Of a DNA stretch of 64,000 nucleotides, positions 63,795 through 64,000 are shown one piece after another. Each line of letters starts with the position of its first letter. The first letter of the stretch is position 1. The notes beneath the pieces are model-generated. The model searched no databases and was not told the origin of the DNA. It saw only the letters and a program-made list of their open reading frames with translations. Location: NCBI GenBank assembly GCA_905221615.1, contig CAJNDT010000142.1, positions 62,001-126,000 on the forward strand, in the 5' to 3' direction. Origin of the DNA: Symbiodinium sp. CCMP2592. Taxonomy: Eukaryota > Sar > Dinophyceae > Suessiales > Symbiodiniaceae. A program made the position numbers and the translations under genes.

Positions 63795-64000
63795 GGAGGG
63801 TAATGCCAACAATCCTCAGCATCAGCACCCATCGGAGAAGCAGTTTTTGCCGACAGTGGTGATGATAGGACAGCTAAACAGACTCATGATGAACAAGATA
63901 CTCGTAGTACGTTGCATGATGGAGGCAGGAATGATAACTTTACCATCTAAATGATAACAATGCCATTAGCCATTATGTGTAGCAAACGCCGGCACGCATA

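Overview
The window looks like nuclear DNA of a dinoflagellate, most likely Symbiodiniaceae or a close relative. This is inferred from several signs together: pervasive degenerate TTTAGGG/CCCTAAA (telomere-type) repeats, low gene density, all convincing ORFs of the gene-rich block on one strand, a probable GC-AG intron, tRNA-like SINE sequence and many ~100-bp inverted-repeat (MITE-like) elements. No species call is possible from sequence alone. A run of exactly 100 N at 5349-5448 marks a scaffold join, so linkage across it is not certain.

Layout. (1) 1-5348: partial copy of a multi-ORF element, carrying a DNA-cytosine-methyltransferase-like ORF, an unknown ORF broken by a frameshift, and a long non-coding stretch of repeated structured-RNA-like modules. 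(2) 5449-18400: gene-poor DNA with telomere-like repeats, microsatellites, MITEs and a few coding-like fragments. (3) 18400-23600: a 21-bp minisatellite, then four arrays of a 22-bp satellite separated by ~358-bp spacers that hold head-to-head tRNA-like SINE sequences. (4) 23900-42500: a more complete ~18.5-kb copy of the element, with co-oriented ORFs A (unknown, internal TAG), B1 (Gln/Met-rich), B2 (RING-like), C (acidic/Pro-rich, frameshifted), D (methyltransferase-like), E (unknown, nonsense mutation), the structured non-coding block, F (957 aa, possibly DDE/RNase-H-fold), G (basic, KA-rich), a small ORF and H. It ends in a 91-94-bp minisatellite. (5) 42500-64000: AT-rich repeat, telomere-like repeats and dense MITEs of at least seven families, with two or three gene fragments.

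Two features mark the element as possibly undescribed. First, an 11-bp interrupted palindrome, GGCAGAGTGCC, occurs about 60 times. It is confined to the element and its partial copy, and lies both between genes and inside ORFs, where it is mostly read as Gly-Arg-Val-Pro. With its usual flanks it has no stop codon in any of six frames. Nearest-neighbour spacing inside ORFs is a multiple of three; outside ORFs it generally is not. Second, the non-coding block between ORFs E and F carries at least five copies of a two-hairpin motif whose loops and junction (GGCCAAC, ATGA, GCTAA) are conserved while both stems change in sequence but stay complementary, which is the signature of a selected RNA structure.

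How the genes might work together is inference only: a methyltransferase-like protein, a RING-like protein, a possible transposase-fold protein and several disordered or charged proteins on one strand, present in two copies 30.5 kb apart, fit a large mobile or virus-like multigene element better than host housekeeping genes. No terminal repeats, integrase, polymerase or capsid were recognised.
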